Both the position numbers and the translations under genes were made by a program. Shown in pieces: positions 36,969 to 48,854 of a DNA stretch of 64,000 nt; position 1 is the first letter of the stretch; each line of letters starts with the position of its first letter. This stretch comes from Mesotaenium endlicherianum (Eukaryota; Streptophyta; Zygnematophyceae; Zygnematales; Mesotaeniaceae): positions 123,289-187,288 of the forward strand of contig WELA01006777.1 in assembly GCA_009602735.1 (NCBI GenBank). Reading direction: 5' to 3'. The notes beneath the pieces are model-generated. The model did no database searches. It saw only the letters and a program-made list of their open reading frames with translations, and was not told the DNA's origin.

Positions 36969-38873
36969 TTGCAGGGAGGCATAATCCGGCAGCGCCTGCA
37001 TGAGCTTATCCGCAACGAGGAGGGCGTCCGCTTTGCCACTGGCAACACCAAGGTCAGATGCTCTTCTTGCTGGCCGGCCTTGCCTCCCTCCCTTGCCCCC
37101 CCTCCAACAAACCCCCCCTGCTTCTCCCCCCCCTCTCTCTCCCTCCATCCCCCNACTCTCTCCCACCCTCTCTCCCTCCGTTCTATCTCTCGAGTGCGGG
37201 AGTCAGTGGGCCGGTGCACTTACTCTTTCGAGTGAGCTGGCAATCGAGGGTTTGATTCCCGCAGCAGGCCAGAGCTGCTCCCACCATTCCTAGTCACCAA
37301 GGCCATAGCCATGCTGCAAGTTCCACAGTATTCTTCATCTCTTCAGCTATGTGACTGAACCATTTTCGCTACTCATAGTGGTGCTGGGGTACGGGTCTCT
37401 CCTAGAGGCGGGCACGTGGTCTCTTCCTGCTCTCCTTCCAGCAGGGCTGTTTGATTCTTCATGGGCAAGACTGGGAGGTGACTATAGCATCAGTTATGTC
37501 CTTGAAGGGTGTGCCTAGTTGGTCACTCCTGCCCAGGCGAGAGCGTTGCTCCTCACGCCCGCGGCTGCATAAAGGCACCTCTCTGAATGGATCTCTTGGA
37601 GGCAGCGATGCATGGTGCTCAGCCATGTGCTTTTCAAGCTGCGCCAGCCAGATAGCCTGTTAAGGGCTGCATGTGCAAACTTAATCTCGGAAGCCTGGGG
37701 CCACGCTTGTTGGGGGTGCCACGTGTCAAGCGTCCTGAACTGGTGCACGTTGGCGTGTGGTGGCGTGGTGGGGTGGCGTCGGCACCGGCAGCGCGAGGGC
37801 ATCCGGTCGGCAACGCAGGGCATGCGCACGTCGCGCTTCTGCCTGCACCTGGCGGGCGACACGCCGTCGTCCAACCGCCTGTTTGACGCCATCGTGAGCC
37901 ACTGCGTGCCCGTCATCATCAGCGACGAGATCGAGCTGCCCTTTGAGGACTTCCTGGACTACAGGTACGACGACCAACTGAGTGCAGAAATTGGTAGGGA
38001 GAAGAGAGAAGGGGAAAGGAGGAAGGGAGGGGGGAGGGGGGGGGAGCAGCCTTTTGGGGGCTCCAGGGCCGCTCTCATGGTGGTGCCCATGTACAGAGCT
38101 AGTCAGCTTTCTCAGTGCTCGTCTCTGCGCTGCCTTGCTCTCCTCTGCTCAGTCGCATGCGAGCAACCCCACTCTCCGAAAGTAGATGCAAAGTAAAGCC
38201 CATGGATGAGGGATGGAGGGAGGGAGAGAAAGTGGGAACTGTTGTTAAGCCCGCGTGGGTGACACTTGCAGGTTGTGGTGGTGGTTTTGTGGCGCTGCTG
38301 CCTTAGTTCATGCGCGCGACCCCCTTCCTTGTGACGCTCGATGGGCGCAACGTCTTACCTGCACTCTTACTCACTCTTCTCCTTGCGCTTGCCTTTTTTG
38401 TCCCCTTCCTGTGTGTGTTTCTGGGGTTATGGCGGGTTGTGGGGGGTGGGGGGTGGGCATCCAACAGCGAATTCTGCATCTTTGTGAAGTCACACGCAGC
38501 CTTGGTTCCGGGCCACCTCATGGAGTTGTTGCGGGGAGTCACGCCCGGCGAATGGACCAGGATGTGGGAGAGGCTGAAGGAGGTGGAGCACCACTTTGAG
38601 TACTGGTTCCCCTCGCGGCCCGACGATGCCACTCACATGACGTGGAAGGCCATCGCACGCAAGGCTCCCCTGGTGAAGCTGACGCGCAACCGCAGCCAGC
38701 GCTACCGGAAGTCGATGGACAATCTCGTGTTCCCTCCCCCGCCTCCTCTGCCGGTCATTGTAAATACAACGTCGGACTCAGGCGAGACTGGTAGTCAGCA
38801 GCCGCCAGAGACCCGAAGTAACGCAGAAGTAACGCCCAAGGAGATATTGCCAGCTCTGCAGTCGACAAGGTGA
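33303..38873 (+). CDS. GT47 exostosin-family glycosyltransferase, ARAD-like, 634 aa
   Basis: A Golgi type II membrane enzyme of family GT47, nearest in motif to plant ARAD1-type putative arabinosyltransferases that build cell-wall glycans; the donor sugar here is not known. Exons are 33303-34259, 35116-35226, 35936-36115, 36975-37052, 37792-37964 and 38468-38873, in phase. A single transmembrane anchor lies at about residues 70-88 after a basic cytosolic stretch (another Met at 21 is possible). The catalytic region starts with [16 protein letters not shown]; then come [73 protein letters not shown] and EFCIFVKS, the signature blocks of the exostosin domain. [17 protein letters not shown] follows as in the ARAD clade. 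The C-terminal 45 residues are Pro/Thr-rich and unlike relatives. Sequons such as NFT, NDT and NHS suggest luminal N-glycosylation. Confidence 0.92.
34847..34874. repeat. (CA)n microsatellite in GT47 intron 1
   Basis: About 14 CA units in the first intron of the GT47 gene (34260-35115). Confidence 0.9.
36928..36967 (+). repeat. (TG)n tract abutting a 3' splice site
   Basis: Roughly 18 TG units end seven bases before the AG acceptor of the 36975-37052 exon of the GT47 gene, taking the place of the usual pyrimidine tract. Confidence 0.9.
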
Positions 38874-40312
38874 TGGAGCCTTGACGTGGCATCGACGAGC
38901 TTCAGCTTAGCAAGTAGGATACTTTCTTTGAAGATAACATCATAGGCATTGCTGTAAAAGCATGCATATCGCTGTCATCGAATAGGCCTGGACTTGCTCC
39001 TTTGGTCGTGATGTTGATATGATCTTTGCAATAACCTACGTTTAGTGAAATGCCAGTGCTGCACATTCTGATGGCAGGCAGCCAAAGGAAGGAACTGGTT
39101 GGTACATATGCACGGGAAGTGAAGTGAAAGAGCAATCAAAATCTTGTCAACAAAGATTTCAATGTTGGCAGACGTTTTGGCACAGAGCATTGACATGGAC
39201 CGAACCATACTCTTGACAGAAAAGATAGTGTGCGGCAGGGCCCACAAGTGATGAGCGATTGGTGTACTGGTGGTGAAAGACGTAAAATGGCTACATTCTT
39301 CATCTTGTTGTAGGTAGGAAGTTGTCTACTTGGTACCTCTTGTTATTGTGGTGCTCCTTAAGTTATTTCAGCCATTTAAAGATATTGTGTGTCAAAAGTT
39401 ATTTGTGACAATCCCAAGTAATTGTGAAGATAGACATATGTTAGTCATGACATTGTATATTACGGGCAATAAAAGCACGTGCAAGTTTTCACTTAGATAG
39501 CAATTTAAGCGTTTCTTGATTGTCCATATATTTCATTCTATGCAAGTAATTTTTATATGCAGTGTCTTACAATATTCTTAACGAGGGTTTTATATTTTTC
39601 GCAAAGAAGGAATGATGAAAGCATATGTTAGCATGCCTTTAATATGCTACTATGTGCACTATTACCCAAGATAAAATTTTCTTTGTTTGCGTGACGTAGG
39701 CAAGGCCTTACAATTTATTGGGCATGTTAGTGGTACAACTCAGGTTCCATACATTACAGAGTGAGGTGTTGATAATAACCGCATATGAAGTAAGGGACAA
39801 CTTCTTACTTTTGTATGAATGACATCACCAATTTGGGAAGTCACCCTCACAACCACCAAGAGGGTGAGTCCCAAAAAGTCCCTCATTGGGATTGACTTTA
39901 TCCGTACGCATCCACGAATAGTGAAGTCTTCGTATAACACATGACCATAAAACTTTCCCCTCGTTTAAGGAGTTGATATAATGACCTTAAAAGTAATTAA
40001 GCATCCAAAGCCTTTTGAGATGAGCGATTTGACGTAAATGACAGGTGCACAGTAAGAGAGTATTCAATCTAATTTGTGACGTTTCTCATCGTTTTTCGAA
40101 AGGGTCGCTAGCTAAATTGTGACGAAAGTATACGCTAATTTTTAAACAAGCAGAAGGCGAACAGTGGTGGTGGACGGAGCTCGAGAGTCGAGACCACTCG
40201 AGACTGCTTAATTTGCTTCAGCTGAAAACCCTCCTGAAGAGTGATCATCTGTTGCCTAACGTTCTTGTTATTCATCTATCCTGGTTAGGCGCTTGCTACA
40301 TAGCCGCGCAAA
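38874..40312. other. 1.4-kb AT-rich spacer
   Basis: It holds the 3' end of the GT47 transcript (TGTAA at 38953-38957, 80 bases after the stop) and the promoter of the B9 gene. A near-palindromic GC-rich patch with TCGAGA/GTCGAG motifs lies at about 40178-40205. No open frame here looks real. Confidence 0.5.
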
Positions 40313-40837
40313 ATGTCGTCTATTGCGGGTTGGTTCCGCCATGCTATGATCAGGGAACCTGTGGTAATGTGGTCCATTTTCATCACGAGTGTTGGTGAGT
40401 TTGAATCTTGTCTAAGATGACCGCGTTTGCTTGCGGTTTGTAAGCATCTCCTAATTTGGACGTACCTTTTGCGATAGCTTTTTACGCCGCTTCTCCGTAG
40501 TGAGCTCAGGTTCTTAATATGACTTTATCTGCTACTTTTTCAGGTGTCGCCCTCCCTTTGGTAGTTCCCCCCATTCGTGATGCTATGTCGACTTCAAACC
40601 CCATACAACCACCCAGACCATCAGAGGTGAGTCCTATTTGATCGATAATTCATGTGAGAGAGGCTCACCCATCTGTTTCCGGGACACAACTTTAACATCT
40701 AATTGATCTGCTGGGCCTTCGCCATATTGAGGAAGCATGCCCTCATTGTAATCGAGGTCCTGAAAAAGATATGTAAATGTTCTGCCTCAACTCCTTGCTG
40801 TGTGCAGGTTGTTAAGGCCATGACTGGAAAGAGTTGA
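40313..40837 (+). CDS. NDUFA3/B9-like subunit of mitochondrial complex I, 64 aa
   Basis: A small single-pass accessory subunit of NADH:ubiquinone oxidoreductase in the inner mitochondrial membrane. Three exons, 40313-40394, 40544-40626 and 40808-40837, join in phase to give 64 residues. The start MSSIAGWFRHAMIREPVVMW is followed by a hydrophobic segment ending in VALPLVVPPIRD, then a polar Pro-rich stretch NPIQPPRPSE and the tail VVKAMTGKS. The REPVV-W ... LPxVVPPIR pattern and size match plant B9 proteins. There is no cleavable presequence, as usual for this subunit. The assignment rests on a short sequence; another 60-residue membrane subunit of the respiratory chain is the alternative. Confidence 0.72.
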
Positions 40838-43065
40838 GGTGCCGTTAAAACCATAAGGTGGCCTATGTACTGCATCTGCTTGGAGTCTGACAGCAGTTAA
40901 GCTTTGCACAGCCGGAAATGAAGCATCTCAGAATGGTCTCCTACTTGCGGCTTAAAAGCACAGGTACTACCTCTGTATGACACTGGGCCGACCTGCATCA
41001 AACGTCGCTAGGGATGCTTAGCTTGAGAGCATCAGACGACATGCAGGTTTGTGCTGAGGGTCATCATGTAGAGCTAAGGAATTTGGTTGCCAGTTCAGTA
41101 AAAGAGCTGAGCTTGGCGCATGGATTGAAGTCAGTGGTTTGAGTGTGCACGGGGATGTGCATCCTTCAACTTCATTTTGGAGGCTCCTCCTCCTACTTGA
41201 GGTCTCAAAGTAGCTTATCAGGCAAGAGCTGGTTTCTTCTCAATCAGTAACACTTCTGGATCACAGTTTTATCCCTACATAAGGGAGAATGCCCATAAAT
41301 TTTTCAATTCTTATCAGTATTTTCGATAGCTTGTTACCCGTGTTGCCCTCACGCACATCTAAACCGAGGGTGGCCGTCACGAGAATGAAAGTAAATATGG
41401 AAGATGCATCAGAAGATAGGCCTTAATAAAGTACTCAAACCTTTCCATATTCTTGGATATCCTTGGCCCAACCAACATCTGGTCGCAAGCCACCTGCTTC
41501 AGGTACAGCCATAATAATTATAGCTGAACCTCCAAGTTTAGGTAGAGGTAAAAGAAGGGGAAAAAGAAAATGGAAGAAGTGTGGCCCTCTTGGCAATGGC
41601 AACCTGAAACACATATCTCGTTGATTACTAAACTCCCTGCATCTGGCTTTGTATGCTTAAAAATTTCTCTACCATCAATTTTCTAATAAGGAATAGGAGT
41701 CTGTGTGTATAACACAACGTTAAGATGGGGATTTTGAAATCAACACCTCGGTCTCTGTTCTCAACCCAGAACTTGTCCAATCGTCTCACGACAGATAGGA
41801 GAGTTTTTTTTTCTAAAACTTAAGACATAGAACAAAACGTTGGGGGTCTCCGGTCGGGTGTATGGGAATGTATGAGTGATGATAAAAAGAATAGTAGTAG
41901 TTATATGCAATTTTATGTTCCAAACCTTCAATGAAGGCCGAGGGGCAATACATCATCGCCAAGATTGTTCCTATAATTTTCTCAATTCCTTCACCGCTAG
42001 TTATGAAATTGAGCTTCATCTATTCTTCCTGTACCCTGAACGTATATTGTTTGAGCCAATGCTTCGGAAACAATAGAGAGGACATTGTGTATACAACTAA
42101 GTTCTTTTGAAGGAGCATTCATTGTCCTCCATATTAAGACCTTTTCAAAATGTGTTAAGTTTTGACAATGGTGTGCATCATTTTCTTGAAAAGACATGCC
42201 CGATTGTACTATCTATCTATATCATCGCTTGTCCTAATGTAGGGAACGTAATGTATAACATTCTCCAGCCCCAACTTTTCATGATATTTGCACTGTCCTT
42301 TTGCTATCTTCACTACTGGAAAAGGTAGAATAAAAATACCAACAGCTTAACCTTTGCAAAGCGTAAAATGCAGGTACAGTATTAACAAGCAATTGAACCC
42401 TAACCGCCTCCGTCTCTTGCCCTTCATATTTGCCCAGTTCTTGCAAGCCTTGCCCTATTGAGCAATAAATTCATATAACATGACTGAAAGTAAGCGTACA
42501 CCGTCCTTGGACATTCCGGCAAGTCTGGCTTAGGCCCAAATATGAGCTTTGAGGGTAGCCTGCCATAATTTTCAGTACGTCCAAGAAGAATCATCAGTAT
42601 TGTTTGTCGCACACCACCCATAATTAAGCAGAGCTCTTGAGAACAACTTCCTAAGCACTTTAAAGCAGGCTAGTGGCAAACTGTAGCGTACAGGGTGCAC
42701 ACTGAAGAAAGGTATAGAAATATTTGGACAGGTCGTGCACACAGGCAACCGCTGAAGCAGGAAACCAAACGAGCAATGAAGTGGTGCTTTTGTTGGCTAC
42801 TACTTTGTAGTATCTCGAGGGCAAAGCTCACTTTTATGAGAGGGGAAGTCAGAACTACGCAATAGTCGTCTCCATGAACTGAAGTGGGCTGACCTTTCTC
42901 TCACGCCAGTAATGCCCTCAACACATTAACTTTGGACTGATGATTAGTATATGCAAGATCAAAAGTTGATCGACGCCAAATTGAGTACAATGCAAGTTAG
43001 GCACTTTTCTGATGCCTATGTACAAAGAGGATTCTCTTCTAGTAGAGGGGGGCTGCTTAACGCTC
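40838..43065. other. 2.2-kb AT-rich spacer, nothing recognised
   Basis: It lies between the convergent B9 and GPI1 genes. It is rich in stops on both strands; the few open frames (for example near 41876 and 42424) have no motif. No terminal repeats or RNA genes were seen. Confidence 0.5.
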
Positions 43066-44391
43066 TCATGTCCACAGCAGTTGATTGGTACCACTGAGCA
43101 ACAAGAAGATTGTTGACGTCAAGCTAGCACAGGGAGGTGGTCAATGGAGAGCTTACCGATCGCCAGATGCAAAACTGAAGACGAGCTGTGCAGCCCAACG
43201 GTTGCTGAAAGGGCTACATAAATGCTCCAAGAAGGGAGCCAGCACCTCACCTGCACACAAAGAAAGTTACTACGGAAATGTCCTGAAGCTTGTGTCCAGC
43301 TGCAAGTACCCGGCCCCGTGAAGGTTGCCACCTGTTTGCAATCGACGTGAATGCTTACTCGAAGCATTTCAGCATACAGCTGAGCCTCTGCAGTGCGGCG
43401 CTTTTCTTGCCCACCCCAGAGACGTGGTAGCCGGAACTGATGTGTCGGTGGAGGGCGCACTGTCAAAGGACAGAAACAGCCTACTCTTGCCACCTGTCAA
43501 AAGCCTTGGCAATCAGGACTATCTCCCTACTTGCCCAGAGCTCAAGACCTACTTTGAAGAATCTTACAGCTACAGGCCCAACTCATTGCACGCGCGCACG
43601 TGAATGTAACATGGCCATCCATACTTGACACCGAGACATTCACATGAGCCTCCCTCTCAGAGACTCGCAAACTCACCAAAGGTCGCAGCATTCACACGCA
43701 TGTGGACGCACGCCCCTTCAGGGTCACCGCTGCCCCCAGCCTCTTGCTGCTCTGCCGCGCCCAGTCTCCGGCCTCGCAACCTGCCGCTCTCTCCATCGAG
43801 AGCCCCAACCTCCAGAAAGCGCCAGACGACTGGCCCCTCGCAGACTCCTCCTCCCGAGTGTCGCTCCTTCATTGACGCCCCACCCTCTGCTGTCGGCCCA
43901 ACCTCCCCCGGCCCCATGCCCATACCCCTCCCATGCCGCGCCTTCCCCTCCCCCCCAGCCCCCTTAGCCCCCACAGCCCCCACAGCGCTCACAGAGCTGT
44001 AAACCATGGCCGCGCCTCCCCCAGCCTTCTCCTCGACTCCACGCTCCGGCGCAGGCTTGGCTTGCAGCTCTATGGCTACCAGCTCGATGCCAGAGTAGTC
44101 AAAGAAGAGCCCGCTGGGGAAGCTGCCGGGGCGAGCTGCACGGAGCGCAAGCGCGTGGTAGGGCAGCGCGTGCAGCGCCTCGGAGAGCACGTGGAGGGCG
44201 GCGCGCGCGCAGAGGGCCGCGGCGTGGAGCAGCGCGAGGAAGAGGTAGAAGAGCGCGCTGGTGGGCAGCAGCAGCACGGCCGCGGTGAAGAGCAGGGAGC
44301 CCGCGACGAGCTGCTCCACGCCGCACTCGAAGGTGTCCACGCGCGCCTGCAGCACGTTCCACTTGCGCCCCCTGCCGTCGTGCGCGCCGAG

Positions 44392-44482
<91 letters not shown>

Positions 44483-47127
44483 NAGGTGAGAAGCTCGCTT
44501 GTCTGCCTGAGGGGGTGCTTTGACACGTCACCAACTCCGGCAAAATGAAACCAGGGGAGAAGCCTCCCCCCCCCCCGCCTTCCCCCCCCATATCACACAC
44601 ACATAGACATGGATGAGTGCTAAGAATTGAGGTCGGAGGTGGGAGGGAGAGAGAAAGCTATGTGGCAGAGCTTCTACCTCATTGAGCCCCCTGATCCCCC
44701 CCGCATGCATGTATATACTGAATCCATCAAGTAAATAAGTCAAGCTACCACGACTTCATTGCACAGAACACAATCGACACGTGGCTGAAGCAGGCGCAGG
44801 CCAATAATACGGACACGGCCGGCGGCGGGCGGGCGGGCGGGAGAAGAGCGCTCGCGGTGCAGCCAACCGGCCGGCAACGTGAGAGCTTTGGAACTCACAC
44901 GAACATGCGCCAGAGGGTCGTGACGGCACGCAGCTGGTGCTTGTACAGCAGCGCCAGGGCCCAGTAGAGCGCCTCCACCGGCAGCGCCGCGGAGTAGACC
45001 GCGTCGGCCAGCAGGGCCAGCGCCACCGAGAGCCCAAAGAAGGCCCCGACGGTTCCCAGGGCCACAACCAGGCGGGCGGCGAGGGGGCCCAGGAGGGCGC
45101 CGAGTCGCGCCCAGGCGTGGACCCACTGCCACGATAGGGTGCCGATCACACTGGCCAGCTCCGTGTTGAGCTTCAGGCCCACGGGCTCCTCCATCAGCAG
45201 CGCGAGGCCCGTCCTCAGCACGCCATCTGTCAGCCAGCTGGCCGCGGCCGTCACCCGGCCGGCGAGCGCCGCGGAGCAGGAGAGGAGCGCGAGCGCGGCC
45301 AGGGCGCCGAGGAGCGTGTCTGCGGCCAGCGACACCCACAGCCTGTGCCGCGCGAGGCGGCTCGCGTGCGCCTCCGCCACCGATGCCGCAGCGCTGCTGC
45401 TGCTGCTGCTGCTGCGGCTCCTGCCGCTCCTTCGCTCCTGGCTGCATGCACGCATGCATGCCGGCGGGGCGTTGGGGGTGAGGTGGGATGGGGGGCAGGT
45501 ATGAGAGCACAAAGCGGAGTGGGGGAGCACGGGCCATAAAAGCAGAGAGCTGCAGAGCTCAGCCGTTCGACCCCTGGCGTTACCCCGGGGGGTGCCAAAG
45601 AGGGAGGGAGGAGGAGGAACGCCTCAGGACGAAGCTTAAATCGAGAGGGGACGGCCGCAGAGAAAATGCTCGCGGCCCATGCACCGCTGCCTTCGGCTGC
45701 GCCCTCGTGCCACGCCAAGCAGCCCATAGGCAGGTAGGTAGCAGGCCACGAGCTGGCAAGCACAAGGAGAGGACGTGTGTGTGCAATGGCCCCGGCAGCT
45801 CGACGGCTCGTTGCTAGCGAGCAAGAAGAGGGCTGTGAAGTTGAGGGCTTCGTGGATGCCAGTAACACTGATTCCAGCGGCGCAACTCCCTTGGAGCTCT
45901 GGCGGCGGTGGGCGCCAGGCGCGCATGCACTGCTGCAGTAGTGGCAGCTCTTTGCTAGCAAGCAAAGGAGAGAGGGGCAGGGCGTTGTGGGTGCGAGCGA
46001 AGCGTGGCTGCAAGTGAGGCGTGGGGCGTGGGGCGCGGGGTGTGGAGAGCAGCTCACCCAGAGCCCTGGAAGAGCACGAGCGGCCACGCAGAGAGCTCCT
46101 CAAGCCGGCGGCGCAGGGCCCGGCAGGCGATGCTCTGCTGGCTCAAGGCCTTGCCACCTGGCAGGCGCGCGAGGCTGTCACCCACGCCTGCGAGCGTACT
46201 TGCCGCGAGGTGGACAGCTGTCACAGCTGCAGCCCCCAGGAGGGCAGACAGCCTCCTCCCAGCGGCAGTGGCCTGGCTGACGCACAGGATGGAGCCGCGA
46301 TCACAGCACGCCTGACTGATCAGGTCAATCTTCAGACTGCTGAGCGTTTGCGCAAAGAAAGTAAAAGATATGCAAGCACTTCCTCCGGCATGTTGATATA
46401 GTGGACTGCCAAGTCAGCAAAAGCCCTGCTGGTGACGAGGAGAGGCAAGGGAGTGCAAGAGCAAGCACACAATGCACTCACTGATGGGGAAAGGGAGGCC
46501 ATCATCAGGCGGGCGAAAGACACACGTGCCAGGCGCAGGAGAGTGCATGCGGGAGACGTCAGGACTTCCCTCTACCTGCTCCTTAGTGCTAATCGCGGAC
46601 TTCGCAGGAGGCCCTTCTGTAAGGCCAGTCCTGCCAGCTGGATCCTCCTCTGCGCCATTTATGGCTGCAATGACCCTGCTCTGCAACACAGGCAAGGCCC
46701 TGTTGCAGGCGTAAGAATGAGAATACACATGTGAACACACCCACGAGGCTCCGTTGCATACGTGAGAACAAGAGTACAGATGCAGACACACGCATGAGTG
46801 AGCACACGCACACACTGCGTGCTTGAATTAGCATGCCTGTGCAAGTGCAGCTATCGCGATGGGGGGAACTTGGCATATGTGCGTCAAGAGGAGAGGCGGA
46901 GTGTCCGATGTGCCAAGAAGGCCATGAAGTCAATCGTGGCCCCCACTCACCAGCGTTGAATTAGCCGGGGGAGTAACAAGATGCTGGGTCCATGCAGGCG
47001 GCTCAACGCCCTGGAGTGCTGCCTGAGACGCTCTCGTGTTCTGACACAGCCACTTATCCATGGAGAAGTGATGACTACCTTCAGTGGGCCTCTTGTACAG
47101 GACAGCCTGTGTCATCGAGACAACGAA
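43066..47127 (-). CDS. PIGQ: GPI1/PIG-Q, GPI-GlcNAc transferase subunit (5' end unresolved)
   Basis: Gpi1/PIG-Q stabilises the ER enzyme complex that makes GlcNAc-phosphatidylinositol, the first step of GPI-anchor synthesis. Minus-strand exons read: 47127-46951 and 46680-46482 (probable), one ending at 46058 (upper border about 46340-46410, uncertain), 45441-44899, 44371-43677, 43250-43157 and 43093-43066 (a tiny last exon). The family core is clear: CRALRRRLEELSAWPLVL, RLARHRLWVSLAADTLLGAL, GLKLNTELASVIGTLSWQWV, ALLYKHQLRAVTTLWRMF, then GRKWNVLQARVDTFECGVEQ across an intron, and LPTSALFYLFLALLHA and FPSGLFFD. A Gly/Ala-rich insertion of about 100 residues follows IELVAIELQAKP before the conserved-looking VVWRFLEV. 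The C-terminal EVLAPFLEHLCSPFSNRW resembles the family end. The phase between the 46482 border and the next exon does not close, so at least one N-terminal border is wrong. Confidence 0.85.
44392..44483. repeat. 91-base C homopolymer (G on the GPI1 sense strand)
   Basis: Ninety-one consecutive C from 44392 to 44482, followed by one undetermined base. It lies in the GPI1 intron about 20 bases upstream of the acceptor of the 44371-43677 exon. A homopolymer of this length is hard to sequence, so its length is unreliable. Confidence 0.9.
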
Positions 47128-48854
47128 CTGTCAACACATTATGGTCGCTCGGAGAACATGTGAGTTTGCATGCTTTGCATGCTTTACTATGATAAGCGAC
47201 TCCTGAATGCATTTGGAAGATTCAACATCTCGAACCTGCACTTTTTGCGAAAGAGGTCCACACAGATGAAGCGGTGGAACAAAAGCTGGAGATTTCTTTC
47301 GCATCCTGTAATGCTATGCATACAAAACAGGGCCTCCCGCATAACATTCGGCTGTGCTCTTGAAAAGTTTGACCACTTTATGCATTCTGTTGTTGGTAAG
47401 TAATGCACTTGATTAGGAACATACCTGTGACTTTGCTGGTCCTGCGTTCTCCGTCGGGTTTGGGTACATTATGACCCTTACAGACATACTTGTTGAACCC
47501 ATCTCAAAACTTCAGTTCATACATCTCAGCCTCCCGATCTCATAATTTCTCTGAAAGAAACACGTTATAGCAGATATTCACCCAGCAACCATTCTCAAAG
47601 CTAAAGTTTATTACAAAGCTAACTTTCTGCCAGAAGAAAAGTGCACTGATGGTGATCAGAATCTGAACTACGAGTCGAAAAATTCTCCACACAGTAACAA
47701 ATTTAACTCCAGTCCATGCATTGTCAGCTTTGCCTATGCCATTTGAACGCATCCTCCAAAAGCATAACACAAGAAAGTTCTCCTTAAATGCGAAGAAACT
47801 TTTTCGAGAAGGACGCGCCACATCAGATTTATAAAAACAAAATAGATGCAAGATTTTGTTTTTGAAAAGGACCCACCACGTTACAGTGAAACTAAACATC
47901 TATTTAGCCTTGAAATAAAGATTTATGGGTGCTGTTAGGCAGTGTTTTCTTTAAAAGTATTAAATTTATAGTCGGCCAAGCAGGCTCCATTTTTAGATAT
48001 GACCATTCCCGATCGGAAAGAAAATTAAGCGACCGAAGACCGAACCATATGAAAAGGTGACTGAGTCCCATCCGATCTTGTCCCTGCAAGAACGGACTGC
48101 TCCCCTGCAACAATTAAGACAGTCTTTGACTCAAAGTTCAAGATCAGTTTGTGGACAGTAAGACTCAAAGATTGTGTTCTGCTACAATTTTCCTCACAAA
48201 GTCTTTCAATAACAAGGCTTTTTACACGACGACAACCCTATCTTGACCAAGGTAATGTGAAACAGCCTGAGTCGACCAAATCCGCCTCTGGAGTTGACGT
48301 TATAGGAGCGGGGAGCGGGATGGATGACAAAGGCGTTGGAGTCTCTAGAGAAGAAAGAGATATGCGAGGAAAGGATGCTGGTTAATGCGTGAGAGGCGTT
48401 CCCGGGGAGCTCGCGGAGCCTGCTGGCGATGGAGCGCGTCAGTGGCTGTGTTGCTTGCTCTTTTGCATCTCTGGTGCCCTAGGTCATGCGCAAGTTGGAC
48501 TATGGAAGTGAACGAGTTGGACTCTTGGAGCTTGGATATGAGGAGCCTCTTCAGGCTGGCGTGCGCAAAGGAGCTGTGGCATTTGGTTTGCCTCCATAGC
48601 TATCCTGCTTAGAGAGGGGTTATTTAAATCCAACTGTAGTCTTTTGTCAGAGGGCCGCCGAGCCCCTTGAACGATTTAGTCATTGTGAATTCATTGCTAG
48701 CATAAATCATAGATATAGGTCAGTCTTGAAATTGAGAATGGCAATGACAGGACGTGATTTTATGGGTTTAGCAGAGGACGTAAGCCATATTCGAGATGGT
48801 TACGAAGGTCTCATGGATTTGCATGCTGGTGTGTTGTGCAGCTCTTCAGCAATA
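47128..48854. other. 1.7-kb spacer between GPI1 and the SR gene
   Basis: The two genes diverge from this stretch, so it should hold both promoters and possibly the first exon of GPI1, which I could not identify. Minus frames at 47408-47187 and 47899-47540 stay open but show no family motif. Plus-strand short frames at 48149-48612 could be upstream open frames of the SR transcript. Confidence 0.45.

Noticed and set aside
37194-37275. tRNA-like pattern (GGGTTTGATTCCC with a complementary TGCGGGA/TCCCGCA pair) in a GT47 intron
   Set aside because: The T-arm overlaps the proposed acceptor strand, the anticodon arm does not fold, and no D-arm is in place; it is a chance complementarity.
45540-45610. 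Possible tRNA T-loop (GTTCGACCC) near 45568
   Set aside because: No matching acceptor or D stem upstream; it lies inside a GPI1 intron.
47540-47899. 119-residue minus frame rich in Phe/Val
   Set aside because: Hydrophobic composition comes from AT-rich DNA; there is no start context, splice partner or family match.
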